Program-made: the position numbers and the translations under genes
Part shown: positions 10,401 through 19,404 of the stretch, piece by piece
How the letters are laid out: every line of letters begins with the position of its first letter
Position numbering within the stretch: position 1 is the stretch's first letter
The notes under the pieces: generated by a model
Told to the model about the DNA's origin: nothing
Databases searched by the model: none
What the model saw: the letters and a program-made list of their open reading frames with translations, nothing else
NCBI GenBank assembly: GCA_958510825.1
Contig: OY294048.1
Span: forward strand, 10,495,589 to 10,559,588
Direction: 5' to 3'
Length of the DNA stretch: 64,000 nt
From: Brachypterus glaber
Taxonomy: Eukaryota; Arthropoda; Insecta; Coleoptera; Kateretidae

Positions 10401-11477
10401 TTTAGAAGAAAGTAAAAAAATGTAATTTAAGATGCTAGGAACAGCTCTGTGTGCTTACGTTTCGTCACATTGCGCTTCTGTCGTATAGTTTTGTAAACAT
10501 GTTTATTTACAATTTTTTCTTTTGCTAAAAATAAATTGCATTTGATTTAAAAATAGTGGTAAACCCATCTTGTGATTGCGACAAGGAGCTGAGAGTCCGA
10601 AATTTCATTGGCCAACTACTTAGTTACAGTTTTCTTAGTAATCAGTTACGCAATATTTTTTTTATAAATTATTTTTAAATTGGCATAATTGCCTGCACTA
10701 AAATTTAAAAAATATAACTTGCTGGATTTTTTTTAAGGTAAAATTCGGATTCTGCGCTTTTAAATTAATAAGAAAATTATATTTTCGCGCTCGGGAAAAA
10801 TGTTTACATTGTTTGCTTTAATTTTATTTATTTTTCATTTATTTACTACTTACGAACAAACTAAGCTAAATAAAAAAATATTTGTATATATATTTTTGTA
10901 GAGAATTTCATTATCTCCAAATTAGGTCCTATAAATATTTTTCACAAACTTGATAGTTTTGCCACAAATGAGAAATTAAGTAAACTCTGCACTTTAATTT
11001 TAAGCTTTTTATTTATTTTTTTTTCGCATACTTACTGTGATAGGAGGACCTTTGCATATGGATTTTTATATTCCTCGTATTTTTTTTTATTATACTCTAA
11101 AATTTTCAAATTCCTACTGTTTTTTTTAAAGACTAAAAAAAAGTCATTATTTCCTGGAATTTTATAAATTGTGAGGTGCTGGAATTTTTCTAAGGTCAGG
11201 TTCGGATTCTACGCCCTTGAATTAGTAAGAAAAATTTACTTTTAGATCAGGGCAAAAAAAAAGTTGTGATTTGTTGCCTAGTGTAATTATAGTTGGATAC
11301 ATTCCAATAATAATTTTTGTAAACCTTGCTTTAGATGTTTTTTAATTATTTCAGTGGGATTTACAAGTTCAACCGGCCGATTTAATTACTAAACATTCAA
11401 CTTGTTCAAAGTACAAATGGAGGCATATTTTATTAGGTTTTACAGTGGTGGCTGTTATTAAGTATTATTTTAAATAA
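1..11477 (+). CDS. Gasz: Gasz (ASZ1-like) ankyrin-SAM piRNA scaffold, 5'-partial, six visible exons
   Basis: Joining exons 1-58, 4011-4237, 4327-4562, 6217-6462, 8437-8629 and 11355-11477 gives one open frame of 360 residues ending in TAA. Seen: ankyrin repeats (about residues 1-160), a SAM domain (about 178-240), a helical Leu/Lys-rich segment (256-320) and a hydrophobic C-terminal stretch (about 344-358) between basic residues. This order matches GASZ/ASZ1, which in flies and mammals sits on the mitochondrial outer membrane and helps assemble the primary piRNA-processing machinery. The 5' end is missing because the gene starts upstream of the window; vertebrate ASZ1 is about 475 residues, so roughly 100 may be absent. 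All junctions are GT-AG with matching phases. The introns (3.95, 0.09, 1.65, 1.97 and 2.7 kb) carry many transposons. Function is inferred from architecture. Confidence 0.85.
400..520. repeat. Tandem 12-bp word TTGGACAAAACT
   Basis: Around ten degenerate copies of a GGACAAAACT/GGACAAAATT unit lie in tandem just inside the left end of the hAT-like element. Inverted copies (AGTTTTGTCC) occur near its right end at about 2600-2640, so this is a subterminal repeat array and not a free satellite. Confidence 0.7.
1331..2371 (+). pseudogene. Jockey-like reverse transcriptase, C-terminal part
   Basis: The frame is open from the truncation point at 1331 (no real start codon) to TGA at 2369-2371, about 346 codons. 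It shows RT motif A (LDVQKAFDSVWH), the QGVPQGSPLSP block, the catalytic FADD box and the C-terminal region of Jockey-clade LINE polymerases. The endonuclease and the N-terminal half of the RT are absent, so it cannot move by itself. The frame has no stops or shifts, which suggests a fairly recent insertion. Lysine/asparagine-rich codon use fits the AT-rich host. Confidence 0.85.
1331..2570 (+). mobile_element. 5'-truncated Jockey-clade non-LTR retrotransposon with 12-bp target duplication
   Basis: The insert begins inside a reverse-transcriptase frame at 1331 and ends in an (AATT)n tail at 2570. TTAATATTTTAT occurs on both sides (1319-1330 and 2571-2582), a perfect 12-bp target-site duplication. 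The 3' UTR carries GGCTGAAGGACCTCGGTCAA and a polyadenylation-like AATAAA. The 5' truncation, tail and duplication are hallmarks of target-primed reverse transcription. It is nested in the hAT-like element, so it is the younger insertion. Confidence 0.8.
2685..3483. mobile_element. Fold-back element, about 800 bp
   Basis: Sequence from about 2690-2960 returns inverted at about 3225-3475, including the AATCGAAAGTTCGATT region, the AAATTTGCAG block and the TGTTCTCAGAAT block. The left end reads ACTGGGTGTTTCAGG, and the right end has lost a few terminal bases. No coding sequence is seen. It is a non-autonomous TIR element with very long arms. Confidence 0.65.
3505..3912. mobile_element. Fold-back whose arms are tandem CTACTCCGTAACAT words
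   Basis: The left arm has four copies of CTACTCCgtAACAtct followed by CCGCACCATATGCAC and TAG...CAC. The right arm (about 3808-3912) has GTGCATATAGTGTGG, then four copies of the inverted word (GGAGTAGAGATGTTAT). The middle is unique AT-rich DNA. It lies within 100 bp of the Gasz exon at 4011. Confidence 0.6.
4011..4237 (+). CDS. Gasz: Gasz exon b: ankyrin repeats
   Basis: Acceptor ctattttag, donor ACT|GTAAGT, phase 1 to 0. It encodes residues 20-95, with the ankyrin hallmarks GTTPLM, IIKLLIDKGANV and NALMFAAANGNLEAVKFLL. Confidence 0.85.
4327..4562 (+). CDS. Gasz: Gasz exon c: last ankyrin repeat and linker
   Basis: Acceptor aatttacag, donor AA|GTAAGT, after a short 89-bp intron. It encodes residues 96-173: the ankyrin unit ALFWAVNGNQPEMVKFLL and NTPLDLAIANEFHDIADLF, then an Asn/Leu-rich linker before the SAM domain. 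Confidence 0.85.
4563..6216 (+). other. Gasz: Gasz intron, 1.65 kb
   Basis: AT-rich intron with several scattered GTCCTAC/GTAGGAC words (about 4853-5270) and a fold-back at 5305-5629. The rest shows no recognisable gene or repeat. Confidence 0.55.
5305..5629. repeat. Fold-back with GGGTCGTGTGATACAT-type ends
   Basis: Left GAAAGGGGGGTCGAGTGATA returns inverted at 5606-5629 as GATCACACGACCCCTCTTTC, with TTTAAAGCT words inside each end. Related sequence recurs at 25270-25305, 42843-43196, 52978-53020 and 60160-60220, so it is a dispersed family. Confidence 0.6.
6217..6462 (+). CDS. Gasz: Gasz exon d: SAM domain
   Basis: Acceptor tttttag, donor AG|GTATGC. It completes a split Lys codon and encodes residues 174-255. 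The core FFIGIGGERFLQIFLENNI...ITNEDLKYIGIEMPNERKRIL has the SAM pattern of five helices with the L.xIGI.x.G/NxRxxIL ending. SAM domains mediate self- or partner association. Confidence 0.85.
6499..6622. repeat. Short hairpin MITE, 124 bp
   Basis: Left TATGCACCTAGCTAGCATGC pairs with GCATGTGTGGTGCATA at the right end, followed by matching GCGAACT and GTGTTC blocks. It begins 36 bp after the Gasz exon d donor. Confidence 0.55.
7441..7482. repeat. (TAA)n microsatellite
   Basis: About fourteen perfect TAA/AAT triplets in the intron between Gasz exons d and e. They give a spurious polyasparagine reading frame. Confidence 0.9.
7691..8279 (-). mobile_element. Non-autonomous element, family also at 62998-63678 (inverse)
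   Basis: The interior (ACGCCAATATCTCGAAAACA; CGCTAAAAATAGG; AATCTAATCAGCTC) and the (GACA)n-GACGGACGCA stretch match the complement of 62998-63678. The right end reads CATCGGCACT...AAGTGCCGATG, a small terminal hairpin. The left end has lost most of its inverted arm. It lies 157 bp before Gasz exon e. Confidence 0.6.
8437..8629 (+). CDS. Gasz: Gasz exon e: helical linker
   Basis: Acceptor cattttag completes a split Ser codon. Donor AAG|GTGGGT, phase 0. It encodes residues 256-320, a Leu/Lys-rich segment (VSLIKQLLVMEASVKYLM; APLLKTIRRNLKQLKSVTSL) predicted by eye to be two or three amphipathic helices. If the donor is not used, the frame ends eight codons later, giving a protein without the membrane anchor. 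Confidence 0.8.
8689..9126. mobile_element. hAT MITE with perfect 8-bp target duplication
   Basis: TIRs are CAGTGTCGGACTGGACAG (8689) and CTGTCCAGTCCGACACTG (ending 9126), flanked on both sides by TTTGTATG (8681-8688, 9127-9134). This is a clean 8-bp hAT signature. The interior has about four degenerate copies of a roughly 60-bp unit containing TTTTGATGACTAAAAAAA and CACCCC. A related element with the same ends lies at 16298-16787. Confidence 0.88.
8755..8975. repeat. VNTR inside hAT MITE, unit about 60 bp
   Basis: Four drifting copies of a unit built on ATTTTGATGACTAAAAAAA-G-TC-TCACCCCC-AAAAATTTTTT. Similar words recur at about 19900-19960, 27135-27250 and 46440-46545 inside elements with other ends. 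Confidence 0.65.
9231..9877. repeat. Long imperfect palindrome, about 650 bp
   Basis: Starting with GGTCGATTTTTATTTTGCAA and ending with its complement at 9877, the two arms (about 325 bp each) mirror block by block: GCAAGGGGGTGAAA, AAAAAATGGGTGGCTA, TTTATCATACACC and GTGACACATCGTT all reappear inverted. The centre is near 9559, between ATCTGAGCATTTTT and its complement. It lies in the last Gasz intron. Confidence 0.75.
9878..11354 (+). other. Gasz: Remainder of last Gasz intron, with an old direct duplication
   Basis: Mostly unassigned AT-rich DNA. About 10689-10800 and 11150-11270 are diverged direct copies, sharing GCTGGATTTT, AAGGT..GGTTCGGATTCT and AATTAATAAGAAAA. The polypyrimidine tract before the acceptor at 11354 is weak. 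Confidence 0.5.
11355..11477 (+). CDS. Gasz: Gasz exon f: C-terminal membrane anchor
   Basis: Acceptor ttatttcag, phase 0, ending at TAA 11475-11477. It encodes residues 321-360. The last twenty, WRHILLGFTVVAVIKYYF plus Lys, form a short hydrophobic segment with basic flanks. This is the form of a mitochondrial outer-membrane tail anchor and agrees with known GASZ location. AATAAA overlaps the stop codon, and another lies at 11485-11490. Confidence 0.8.
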   Translation, partial: WDLQVQPADLITKHSTCSKYKWRHILLGFTVVAVIKYYFK

Positions 11478-12581
11478 AATTAAAAATAAATATTTTTTTT
11501 ATAAATTATTTTTTTTATTTCATTTAGTTTGTGGACGATTTAAATATTATTTAAAATCTTACGTGTACCTATATACAGAAAGTAAAAATGTGTTTTTACT
11601 ATAATATGTAAATTATTTACCCTCTATTGCATACCGTTGCCATTTGTCATCATAATAGTGTAGTTTTGTTATATCATGACAACATACGTTTATACAAAAA
11701 TGCTTAAAAAGAAAAATTAAATTTTCTTTTTCACTTTTTTGAATCATTTGACTTCCCTAATTAGCTAAGTCATAACGTGCAAAAAAATATTATTCCTAAA
11801 AAGAAAAATTAATGCAATAGAGGGTTAAATAGATAGAACTTTATGTAACTTTTTCTATTTCGCGACTCTTATAAGCTCATAATCACACGCATTTTGCGTG
11901 TTCTTATAGGCCCATAAGAGGTCTGTACTTTTTGTTCTTTTGAGTTGGCAACAGACCTTGGCCTATCGCTTGACGTTTTCCGTGCAAATGTCAATGTCGC
12001 TTTAAAGTTAAATTTTCTACAAAATTTTGTGTTTAGGTTATTTTTACCATGTTAAAACTGTGGCTTGGTTAATTGCAGTAAAAAAGAGAAGAGATGACTA
12101 TAAAATATATCAAAATATCATTTGTACTTAGAATTTTAAACATGGTGTAAACTGTAATGCCAATCCAAAACAAAAATCCCTAAATCAGTCATCAATTTAA
12201 ATGTAAGTTTTTTTAAATTTTAGAGCAAAATAGAAAAAATTGTATGAAGCACTCGTTTCATAACACGCTTTTAGAGCACTAGTACTTTAGAAAACTCGCC
12301 GCAAGCGGCTCGTTTTTTAAACTTGTACTCGTGCGCTAAAAACGTATGTTATGAAACTAGTACTTTAATATACTATTAAACCCTTTCTGGATGCTTTAAT
12401 TATTACATTGCACGGTGCTTTTTTTTTGGGGGGGGGGGTATTTTTTGTTTGTTTGGAAACCCTGAAATTCCTTTACCATTCGATAGTACCGTCCATTTAT
12501 ATGATTTTTAGCTAAAATTAAAAAAATCTAATAATACAAAGTACTTCATATCTATTACATTATTGGGAATAATCATGATTA
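11478..12581. other. Intergenic, with a short palindrome at 12245-12368
   Basis: No gene is seen. Two polyadenylation-like signals follow Gasz. At 12245-12368 CACTCGTTTCATAACA...TGTTATGAAACTAGT forms a MITE-like hairpin with AAAACTCG words inside. Confidence 0.5.
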
Positions 12582-13341
12582 CCCAGGTAGCAAGGGATGT
12601 TATATTACAAGAAATTAACATCACTTTTGGGTGTATTTTTAAATTAAATCATAACATCACATAATATTGAAAAATAACATGTATTTAACATCACATTTGC
12701 AACGTAACACGTGTGATGTGACAACCATGTTATTTAATAACAAATATTTAGCAACGCTGTGAATATATCGCATGTCACATATTAACGTGGCTTTCACGTG
12801 AATTTCATGTTATTTTGCTTCTCACCGACGTTCGAAGCAAAAAAATCGATATAAGATGATGTTGATAGAGTAAATTATTATAAGGAAATTGTATACACAT
12901 TATACGATTTCCAATGGATAGGGGGCTCTGCCGGGCTTCTCAAGACCACGAACACGGATTAAAGGAATATATTCTTCGCTTAATCTGCAATTTCGTATTT
13001 AGAATCTATCTGTTTCAATCTGTGATTGTTTCAATTACTGATTGATTTTAAATCCGATTTTTCTATAGGGTATAATTTAGAAAAAGCTAATATCCTAGGA
13101 TATTATTTAAATATTAAAGTAACAGTAACGGCATCCATAAGATATTAAATATAACAGGAATGTGGATTTATGATGTCACAAACACGTTATTTTCGGGATG
13201 TCATTATGTGATGTTATTAGGGGCGGACTTAGGACATCCCCACCATGCTACATTCTTGTTAAATGAGACTACAATCTTAACATCACATGTCACATATTAA
13301 CGTGGCTTTCACGTGAATGTCATGTTATTTTGCTACCTGGG
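12582..13341. mobile_element. CCCAGGTAGCAA-ended element with AACATCAC words
   Basis: Perfect 12-bp ends, CCCAGGTAGCAA at 12582 and TTGCTACCTGGG ending at 13341. The interior repeats AACATCAC/GTGATGTT and CACGTG words in both directions. A block of about 55 bp (GTCACATATTAACGTGGC through CATGTTATTTTGCT) occurs both at 12771-12825 and right at the 3' end, so part of the element is duplicated. No transposase and no clear target duplication are visible. Confidence 0.65.
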
Positions 13342-13368
13342 AAATCGTATAACCAACGTATAACTTAA

Positions 13369-13523
13369 GGGAACGTTTAAATTACGTAACGCAATTTTTA
13401 CCAAAATTCATACACTCATACACAGTTTCTCACGTTATTAAAGGCTGTAGAGATTTCAGGTATTAAGGTATTAAGTGTATGAATTTTGCTACAATTTGCG
13501 TTACGTAATACTTGAACGTTCCC
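13369..13523. mobile_element. PIF/Harbinger-type MITE (TAA target duplication)
   Basis: TIRs GGGAACGTT..AA.TTACGTAACGC and the complement, with TAA on each side (13366-13368, 13524-13526). A 3-bp TNA duplication with GGG ends is the PIF/Harbinger signature. Relatives lie at 19230-19327 and 37965-38123. Confidence 0.8.
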
Positions 13524-14403
13524 TAAGCTCCCGAAAGGCCTTTTATTTTTTTTTTCTGGTTATAATTGTCCTAATATAGTTATAGAAAACGTAACGTGTT
13601 CTACCCGCGTTTAACAGTGACTATTACTCGTTCGCCTACGGCTCGTGTCGCAAATTTATTCATCATTACCTACTTTACATTAATAGAGGTATAATGTTTA
13701 ATTTTTATAAATAACTTTTAATCATAATTATACTGATTCATTATAATTTGGAAGTGGGTATCTAGAAAAATTTGTACAGCTTTGCTAGTCATTTATTCCA
13801 TTTTAAAGTAAATACCTATGCAGGCGATCCAAGATCCAAAATCCAAACCAAAAATGTTAGATTTGCTAGGCCTCTAACGGTTTTTCTTCGTTAATATTTT
13901 TTTTTAAGTAGGTACGATGAATATTTCTACCAAATAGGGTATTCTCTTCTTTAAATTTAGAGTTTAGAGGACAGTGTTTAATATTTTTTTCAAAAGTGGC
14001 GCCTCTATAAATTTCTTGTTTGTGAATCGATTTTTTTTAATGTTATGAATATTTTTGTTAACTAAAGTAATATTTTCTTAAAATTTAACTTTTTTCGGAC
14101 TTTTCCTTCTATTTTTTTTATTTTTTGAAAAATTTCGCCCCCTGTACGTTTTTGTTTTAAAGGGATTTTTTTCAAAGACAATAGGGGTTTTTTTTATTTA
14201 TACTTATAACTTGATTTTTCGTGAAAAGTCGAGATCGATCAAATATTTCGTTTTTGAGTTAGTGTTAGCCCAAATTCTTTTTGGTGTTAGCAAAAACCGC
14301 GACAAACTGTACTGACGGACTGTATCATATACTTTTTATCTAATTCTAAACATTTTCAAAAAATCCGATTTTTGAATTTTATAACACATGTAATTTTATA
14401 ATA
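13524..14403. other. Intergenic, no recognised feature
   Basis: AT-rich DNA with poly-T runs. I see no exon-like frame or clear repeat ends. Confidence 0.5.
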
Positions 14404-15162
14404 GGGAAAGTCAGGGTTAACTGGGCCACAGGGTTAACTGGTCCACCTGGATTTTATCAACTTTTTTATTAGTATTGGCGCCTTAGGGCAAATTCTAGTG
14501 ATATTTAGAGAGTAGTATTGTTTAAAGTATTATGACGGACCGTGTTGTCCACGTGTAAGTTTTTTTAATTAATACTTTTTATTAATAGGGGGATCTAGAC
14601 TAATATTTTACCTAATATACTGAGTATTTTATTAATTATTCTGCATAATTTCCGCCTTCTAATATCTTATTAAGTAATAAATTTTATGATTTTATTCAGT
14701 AGTGTCACTCAGGGTTAACTGTTTCGGGGTTAACTGGACCACTTATGTCTATATTAATTAGTTCGGGGTTAACTGGGCCATGTACAGTTAACCCCGGACC
14801 AGTTAACCCTCATATATCTAATATTTAACATATTATGTTGTCAATTTTGATGTTAGAATTAAATTTTATTTGATTTCAAATCGTTTTTATTCACAATAAT
14901 TACAATACATTTTTGTTAGTGGACCAGTTATCCCTAAGTAGTGGTCCAGTTAACCCTGCCCTATGGGGTTAACGAGTCCAGCGGGGTCAACTGGTTTATC
15001 GTTAATAACTTTTTTTATATAAATAATATTAGTCTGAAGTATTAATATGTTCTAACTATAGTATTAATCTACCTTTTGCTATGGAAAACATTTGAAAATT
15101 GTTTACAGGTTTTTCAAAAACTCGATATGAAAAAAAGCGGCCCAGTTAACCCCGACTTCCCC
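14404..15162. mobile_element. TIR element packed with GGGTTAACTGGNCC words
   Basis: Ends GGGAAAGTCAGGGTTAACTG and the complement of GGGGAAGTCGGGGTTAACTG, with TA on each side (14402-14403, 15163-15164). At least ten copies of GGTTAACTGG-CC, in both orientations, are scattered through 759 bp. No transposase is visible. The small open frames inside are incidental. Confidence 0.7.
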
Positions 15163-16297
15163 TACTCCAGTCTTGAGACTGCGCAGTATAATAAAAGCGG
15201 CTCCAAGTCCTATTTGGGAAGAAATATGCGAAGCATTTCATATCCTCACAGCTCGTTTTATTCTTACTTGAGTAACATATGCAGTTTTCTTTTATAAAAG
15301 TCCCACGCATTCCCTTTAAAGACTTGTCTATAAAAAAGTAAACACCAACTTGATACATCTAAAAATAGATAATTAATTTTAATTAGTTGTACTTGTGTCA
15401 GAAAGTACCTTTTCTGTGGATATAACCCCAGTAGAAATATAACGTTAGTATAATGTTAGAAAACTGTATAAAAGTACGTTATAAAATATGTGCAAATATC
15501 GCGCTTTTTAACGTTAGAATCTAAGGTTAGTTACAAACGTAAATCTGACCAAAATCTAACGTTAAGATTTTTAAGTTGGAAATATGTTAGAGATATAAAA
15601 CCATAATAAACCTAACCTAAAACCATCAAAATCTCAAAAACAAAAATGGCGTTTATTCCCCCATGTTATGAAGCCCTCGATATGCTTTATAAATAATTTA
15701 CATGTTTTTTTTATCCCCAGTGGTGGAAAATCTGGGGGGGTTTAACGTTGCACATGTCAAAAGAAATATCATAAAATTGTCTGATACCCTTAACCAGACT
15801 GTTTTTCTCTTCTCAAGTTTCTTTTATCGATTTCAATAAATTTGACAATAAAAGATATTCCTGCCTATTTTGTTTCAATACAGTGTCAAAATTTTATCAT
15901 AAACTGGTAAAAACCATATTAAATCCATAGAGGACCTCTTCTTTACCAATTTTGCAAAAAAAATAATATATTTTTGGTTTTTACCAGCTTTATGATAAAA
16001 ATTTTGTATGTGGTTTTGAAACAAATTGGAGATCAGGCATATGAGATAACAAAAAAATAAATATGATTTTAGCAAATTATTATAGTTGTTGCGTACGTTA
16101 CAAAAAATGTTACGTATGTTACCTGAGTGTGGTCACCAAATTCGTATATACGTTAAATTATTCTTCTATAGGGTAATATACTCCAAAAATATTTAGGGGC
16201 CCTAAAATTTGAATTTTAGCTATTTTACAAGTTTGTTTGGACTTCGTATTTCACCAAAACTGTTTTGGAAATCCTGGATTAATTTTAAACTATTAGC
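15163..16297. other. Intergenic, AACGTTA-rich patch
   Basis: Around 15430-15610 AACGTTA/TAACGTT recurs at least five times, possibly a remnant of another word-array element. Otherwise unassigned AT-rich DNA. Confidence 0.4.
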
Positions 16298-16787
16298 CAG
16301 TGTCGGACTGGACAGGTATCTCACGTGAGATAATGAGAAGAATCTCACGGGGCTACCCGTTTTGGGGGCCCCTCATACGTTGGGGGTCCCCTCGTCAGAA
16401 AGAGAAAAGAGATGGCTTTTTTTCAGTTTTCTTTTTTCTTAGTCATCCAATTTTCCACCAGGGAATATTTTTTATTTTGCTTTTCCATTTAGAAAATTTT
16501 CAAAATTTTAGGAAAGCATTGTATTCGTGTAAAAATTTTCAATTTTTTTTTTTGCTAAAAGTAAATCTGATGATAAAAAAAATCTCTCCACCCCCTGAGG
16601 GGCGGGGGTAGTTTTATTGAAAATTCGTATATTGGGGTTTTTGAGGTTGCTGAAAGTGAATCTGATAATAAAAAAATTCTAACTCCACGCCCGGGGGCGG
16701 GCGCGGGGGTAGTTTTCGTGAAAACTGGTACCTATTTTGGGGTTTTTACACAAATCTCACGGGCCTCGGGTTGTCCAGTCCGACACT
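16298..16787. mobile_element. hAT MITE, same ends as 8689-9126 but a different interior
   Basis: Left CAGTGTCGGACTGGACAG and right TTGTCCAGTCCGACACTA. The flanks do not show a matching 8-bp duplication. The interior instead carries about two units of the roughly 100-bp minisatellite (CCCCCTGAGGGGCGGGGG, GGTTGCTGAAAGTGAATC) that is expanded at 61441-62175. Confidence 0.75.
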
Positions 16788-17154
16788 AACCTTACCCAAA
16801 ATCTAAATACCTAAATATATAGTAATAATAATTAATTTTTGATGCTGTGGTAGCAGTTGACGCGGAATAACCCACTACGCGTTAAACCCTATAAACAAAT
16901 ACGACGTAAAAACGTAAACCTAAAAACACAAGAAATGCAGCACGCTGATTGGTTCAACCTTGAAATTATTTACGTTGTTACGTCGTATTTGTAAATAGAC
17001 CCTTAATGAAAAACAAAGTCCTTTTCTAACGTATGTACACCATTTTTAATTTTTATTAAACAATATGTCGGTCTATTATAATAATACCGACCATGAATAA
17101 GATCTGTAATAAGGCAAAAAAAACACGCCTAAGCATTGAATTGCAATTCGTTGA

Positions 17155-17580
17155 TTCAATGGAGCTCTTTACAACTAGAAACATGAAACAAAAGACGTCT
17201 ACCCTATCTCTATCTCATTTGTGCTACACTTTCCAGCCAACCAAATAAATACTGTATTTGTTTTTCATACAACAAAAGAGTCCAAACGGTATTTATTTGG
17301 TTGGCCGGAAAGTGTAGCACTGAGCGGCACGAACGAACATAGCTAATGTGAATCTGTAGAATAAGATAATTCTACTAAAATTTAGATGGCGCCAGTAATT
17401 TCTTTAATAAGAATAATATATTTACACTTTCGCCAGGCCAAGTAAATATTGTATTTGTTCAATAAAGAACAAATACAGAATTTGTTTGGTTGGGTGGAAG
17501 TGGGATTGTATGTATGTCTTCTATCCTTTTTGGGTAGAACTTTTGTCCCTGTCTAATCTAACGGGAGAAATCGCCATTAA
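17155..17580. repeat. Dispersed 426-bp repeat, copy 1
   Basis: Near-identical in order and content to 29872-30286, from TTCAATGGAGCTCT to TAATCTAACGGGAGAAATC. It contains a CTACACTTTCCAGCCAACCA...GGTTGGCCGGAAAGTGTAG palindrome. One arm tip is damaged in this copy. Confidence 0.8.
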
Positions 17581-18333
17581 AAATACTTTTCATTGCCAAA
17601 AGAATACGAAAATCCAAAACAATCTAGAATAAAAATGTAAAAATAGATGAATCATCAAAATAAAGATGAGTCTTTTTCTAAACCCCACACAATATAACTA
17701 AGCGGATTTCCTCGTATTTTCTTACGTTCTTGCAAAGTGGCGTATTTTCAGGACAAGCCTTGAAGATATGCATTCCATTATATACTATTTACAGTAAATG
17801 GTATATTAGATTTACCCAAATACCTACTTAAAAAAAATCAAAAAAAAAAAAATTACAATTTTTTTGAAAAATAAGATCTTTTTTTTTTGAAAAACGAAAA
17901 AATTTTGAAAACCAACATTTATCAAAAAAAAAAAAAAAAATTCTAAACAAAATTCAAAAAAGCTAGGTTAATCGGAATTTTTTTTCAGCTTCTTTCGTTT
18001 TTTTTTAAGTTTAACCCCCCATAACTTTTTTGTTTTCAGTGATTACTTTCAAAAACAATAGGGATATTCTCCTCATAGAACTTTTTCGTGAAACTCATTT
18101 GTATCCAAGAATATTCGCATGAAATAAAAGATTTAAAATGAAAAAAAGAAAAACATTAATTTAAGTATTTCATTTAATATTTTTTTAAATGTACCATTGT
18201 TCTTTTGAAATTAAATTATAATATAATATTTACCAAATTTTGGTTAGTTAGAACCGGTTCTAAGTAATTTATGTAATATATTTCGCTATATACCCAAAAT
18301 TTGAATTCTATTCGGCATTTTATATCTATTATA
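17581..18333. other. Intergenic low-complexity region
   Basis: Long A and T runs (17826-17945), then AGTTTAACCCCCCATAACTT and AACAATAGGGATATTC, words that also occur at 48700-48760 and 62400-62460. It is a fragment of a dispersed repeat with no gene. Confidence 0.5.
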
Positions 18334-19043
18334 CAGGGTGATCCATAACTGGCATGCCAAAATTTAAGAGGTGATTCTAGATCCAAAAATATAAAAAAAG
18401 TTCCTATAAAGGTTGGTCCGGAAATGAGCCCTAAGGGATCTAGGGCCCTTTAAAATTGTAATAAAAATAAGGTTTTTAATTAATAACTCGGGTACCGTTT
18501 AAGCTAGAGCGGCGAGCTTTTGCATGTATACTAGTATTAATAAGGGCAATAAGTTTATGTTAATTTATTTTTTTAATTTATCCAGAGGCGTGCCCAGACG
18601 GACAAAATATATGAGGCTTAAAACATTTTTGCCCCAAACTTTTCTATGTGTATGTTTTTTGGATTTGTTGTAAAAAATATAGATTTCTAGAGTAAAAATA
18701 CATATAAAATATCATATAGTGTAACACTGTAGGAGCAACCGTTATCAAAAAAAATTAAGAGGAAGTAACATTTTGTGCCACCAAAAACGTTACTTTCCTT
18801 TAATATTAAATTTAGGTGTTTTGGTGTATAATACTTTTTTGCTCAGTTTTAAATGAAGAATCACCCTGCAGCATTAAAATTTTATTGGTGCTTTTTTTTG
18901 TTCCCCATTCAATACGTCATCTTCGAAGGGCCGTAGCTCCCTTAGGGCTCATTTCCGGACCAACCTTTATAGAAACTTTTTTTCATATTTTTGGATGTAG
19001 AATCACCTCTTAAATTTCGGTACGCGAGTTCTGGAACAGGCTG
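18334..19043. mobile_element. TA-flanked TIR element, CAGGGTGATCC ends, 710 bp
   Basis: TA duplications at 18332-18333 and 19044-19045. The arms of about 110 bp match strongly, including AAAGGTTGGTCCGGAAATGA and its inverse near 18950. A 3'-truncated relative lies at 27543-28145, and more distant ones are at 56918-57641 and 57650-59086. No transposase. Confidence 0.75.
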
Positions 19044-19202
19044 TATATCTATACTATCGATGATATATATCAGGGTATTCATTTACCGGGGCCCCGGGCA
19101 CGCAAAAATTAAACTAAAAAAAAAGCTAATTTTTAAAGTAAATAAACATTTAAAACTAATAGTAATTTTCAATTGGGGTGAAATGTATATATTTCACCAA
19201 TT

Positions 19203-19402
19203 GAAAATGACGGGCCTGCGCGGGTATAGGGGAGCGTTCAAGGGGGGTCTCGAAAATGTTACGCCGCGTTACATGGGGGGGGTCAAAAATGGCCAAATTT
19301 TGCGTTACGTAATACTTGAACGCTCCCTAAATGGTGCACAACCCGGACTTGGGCGCTGAATTTCATCCGGTCAAGTCCGGTTTATTCACCATTTATACCC
19401 GC
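19203..19402. repeat. GAAAATGACGGG palindrome interrupted by a Harbinger MITE
   Basis: TGAAAATGACGGGCCTGCG and CGGGTATA/AATGGTGCACAA match the compact 53-bp palindromes at 34005-34057 and 46222-46274. Here the word GTATAAATGG is split by the insert at 19230-19327, and an extra right arm (CACCATTTATACCCGCGCAG) follows. Confidence 0.65.
19230..19327. mobile_element. Small PIF/Harbinger-type MITE, 98 bp
   Basis: GGGAGCGTTCAAG...CTTGAACGCTCCC ends with a TTACGTAA core. Flanks are TAG and TAA. The uninterrupted relatives read TATAAATGG here, so the duplication was TAA with one later change. Confidence 0.7.
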
Positions 19403-19404
19403 GC

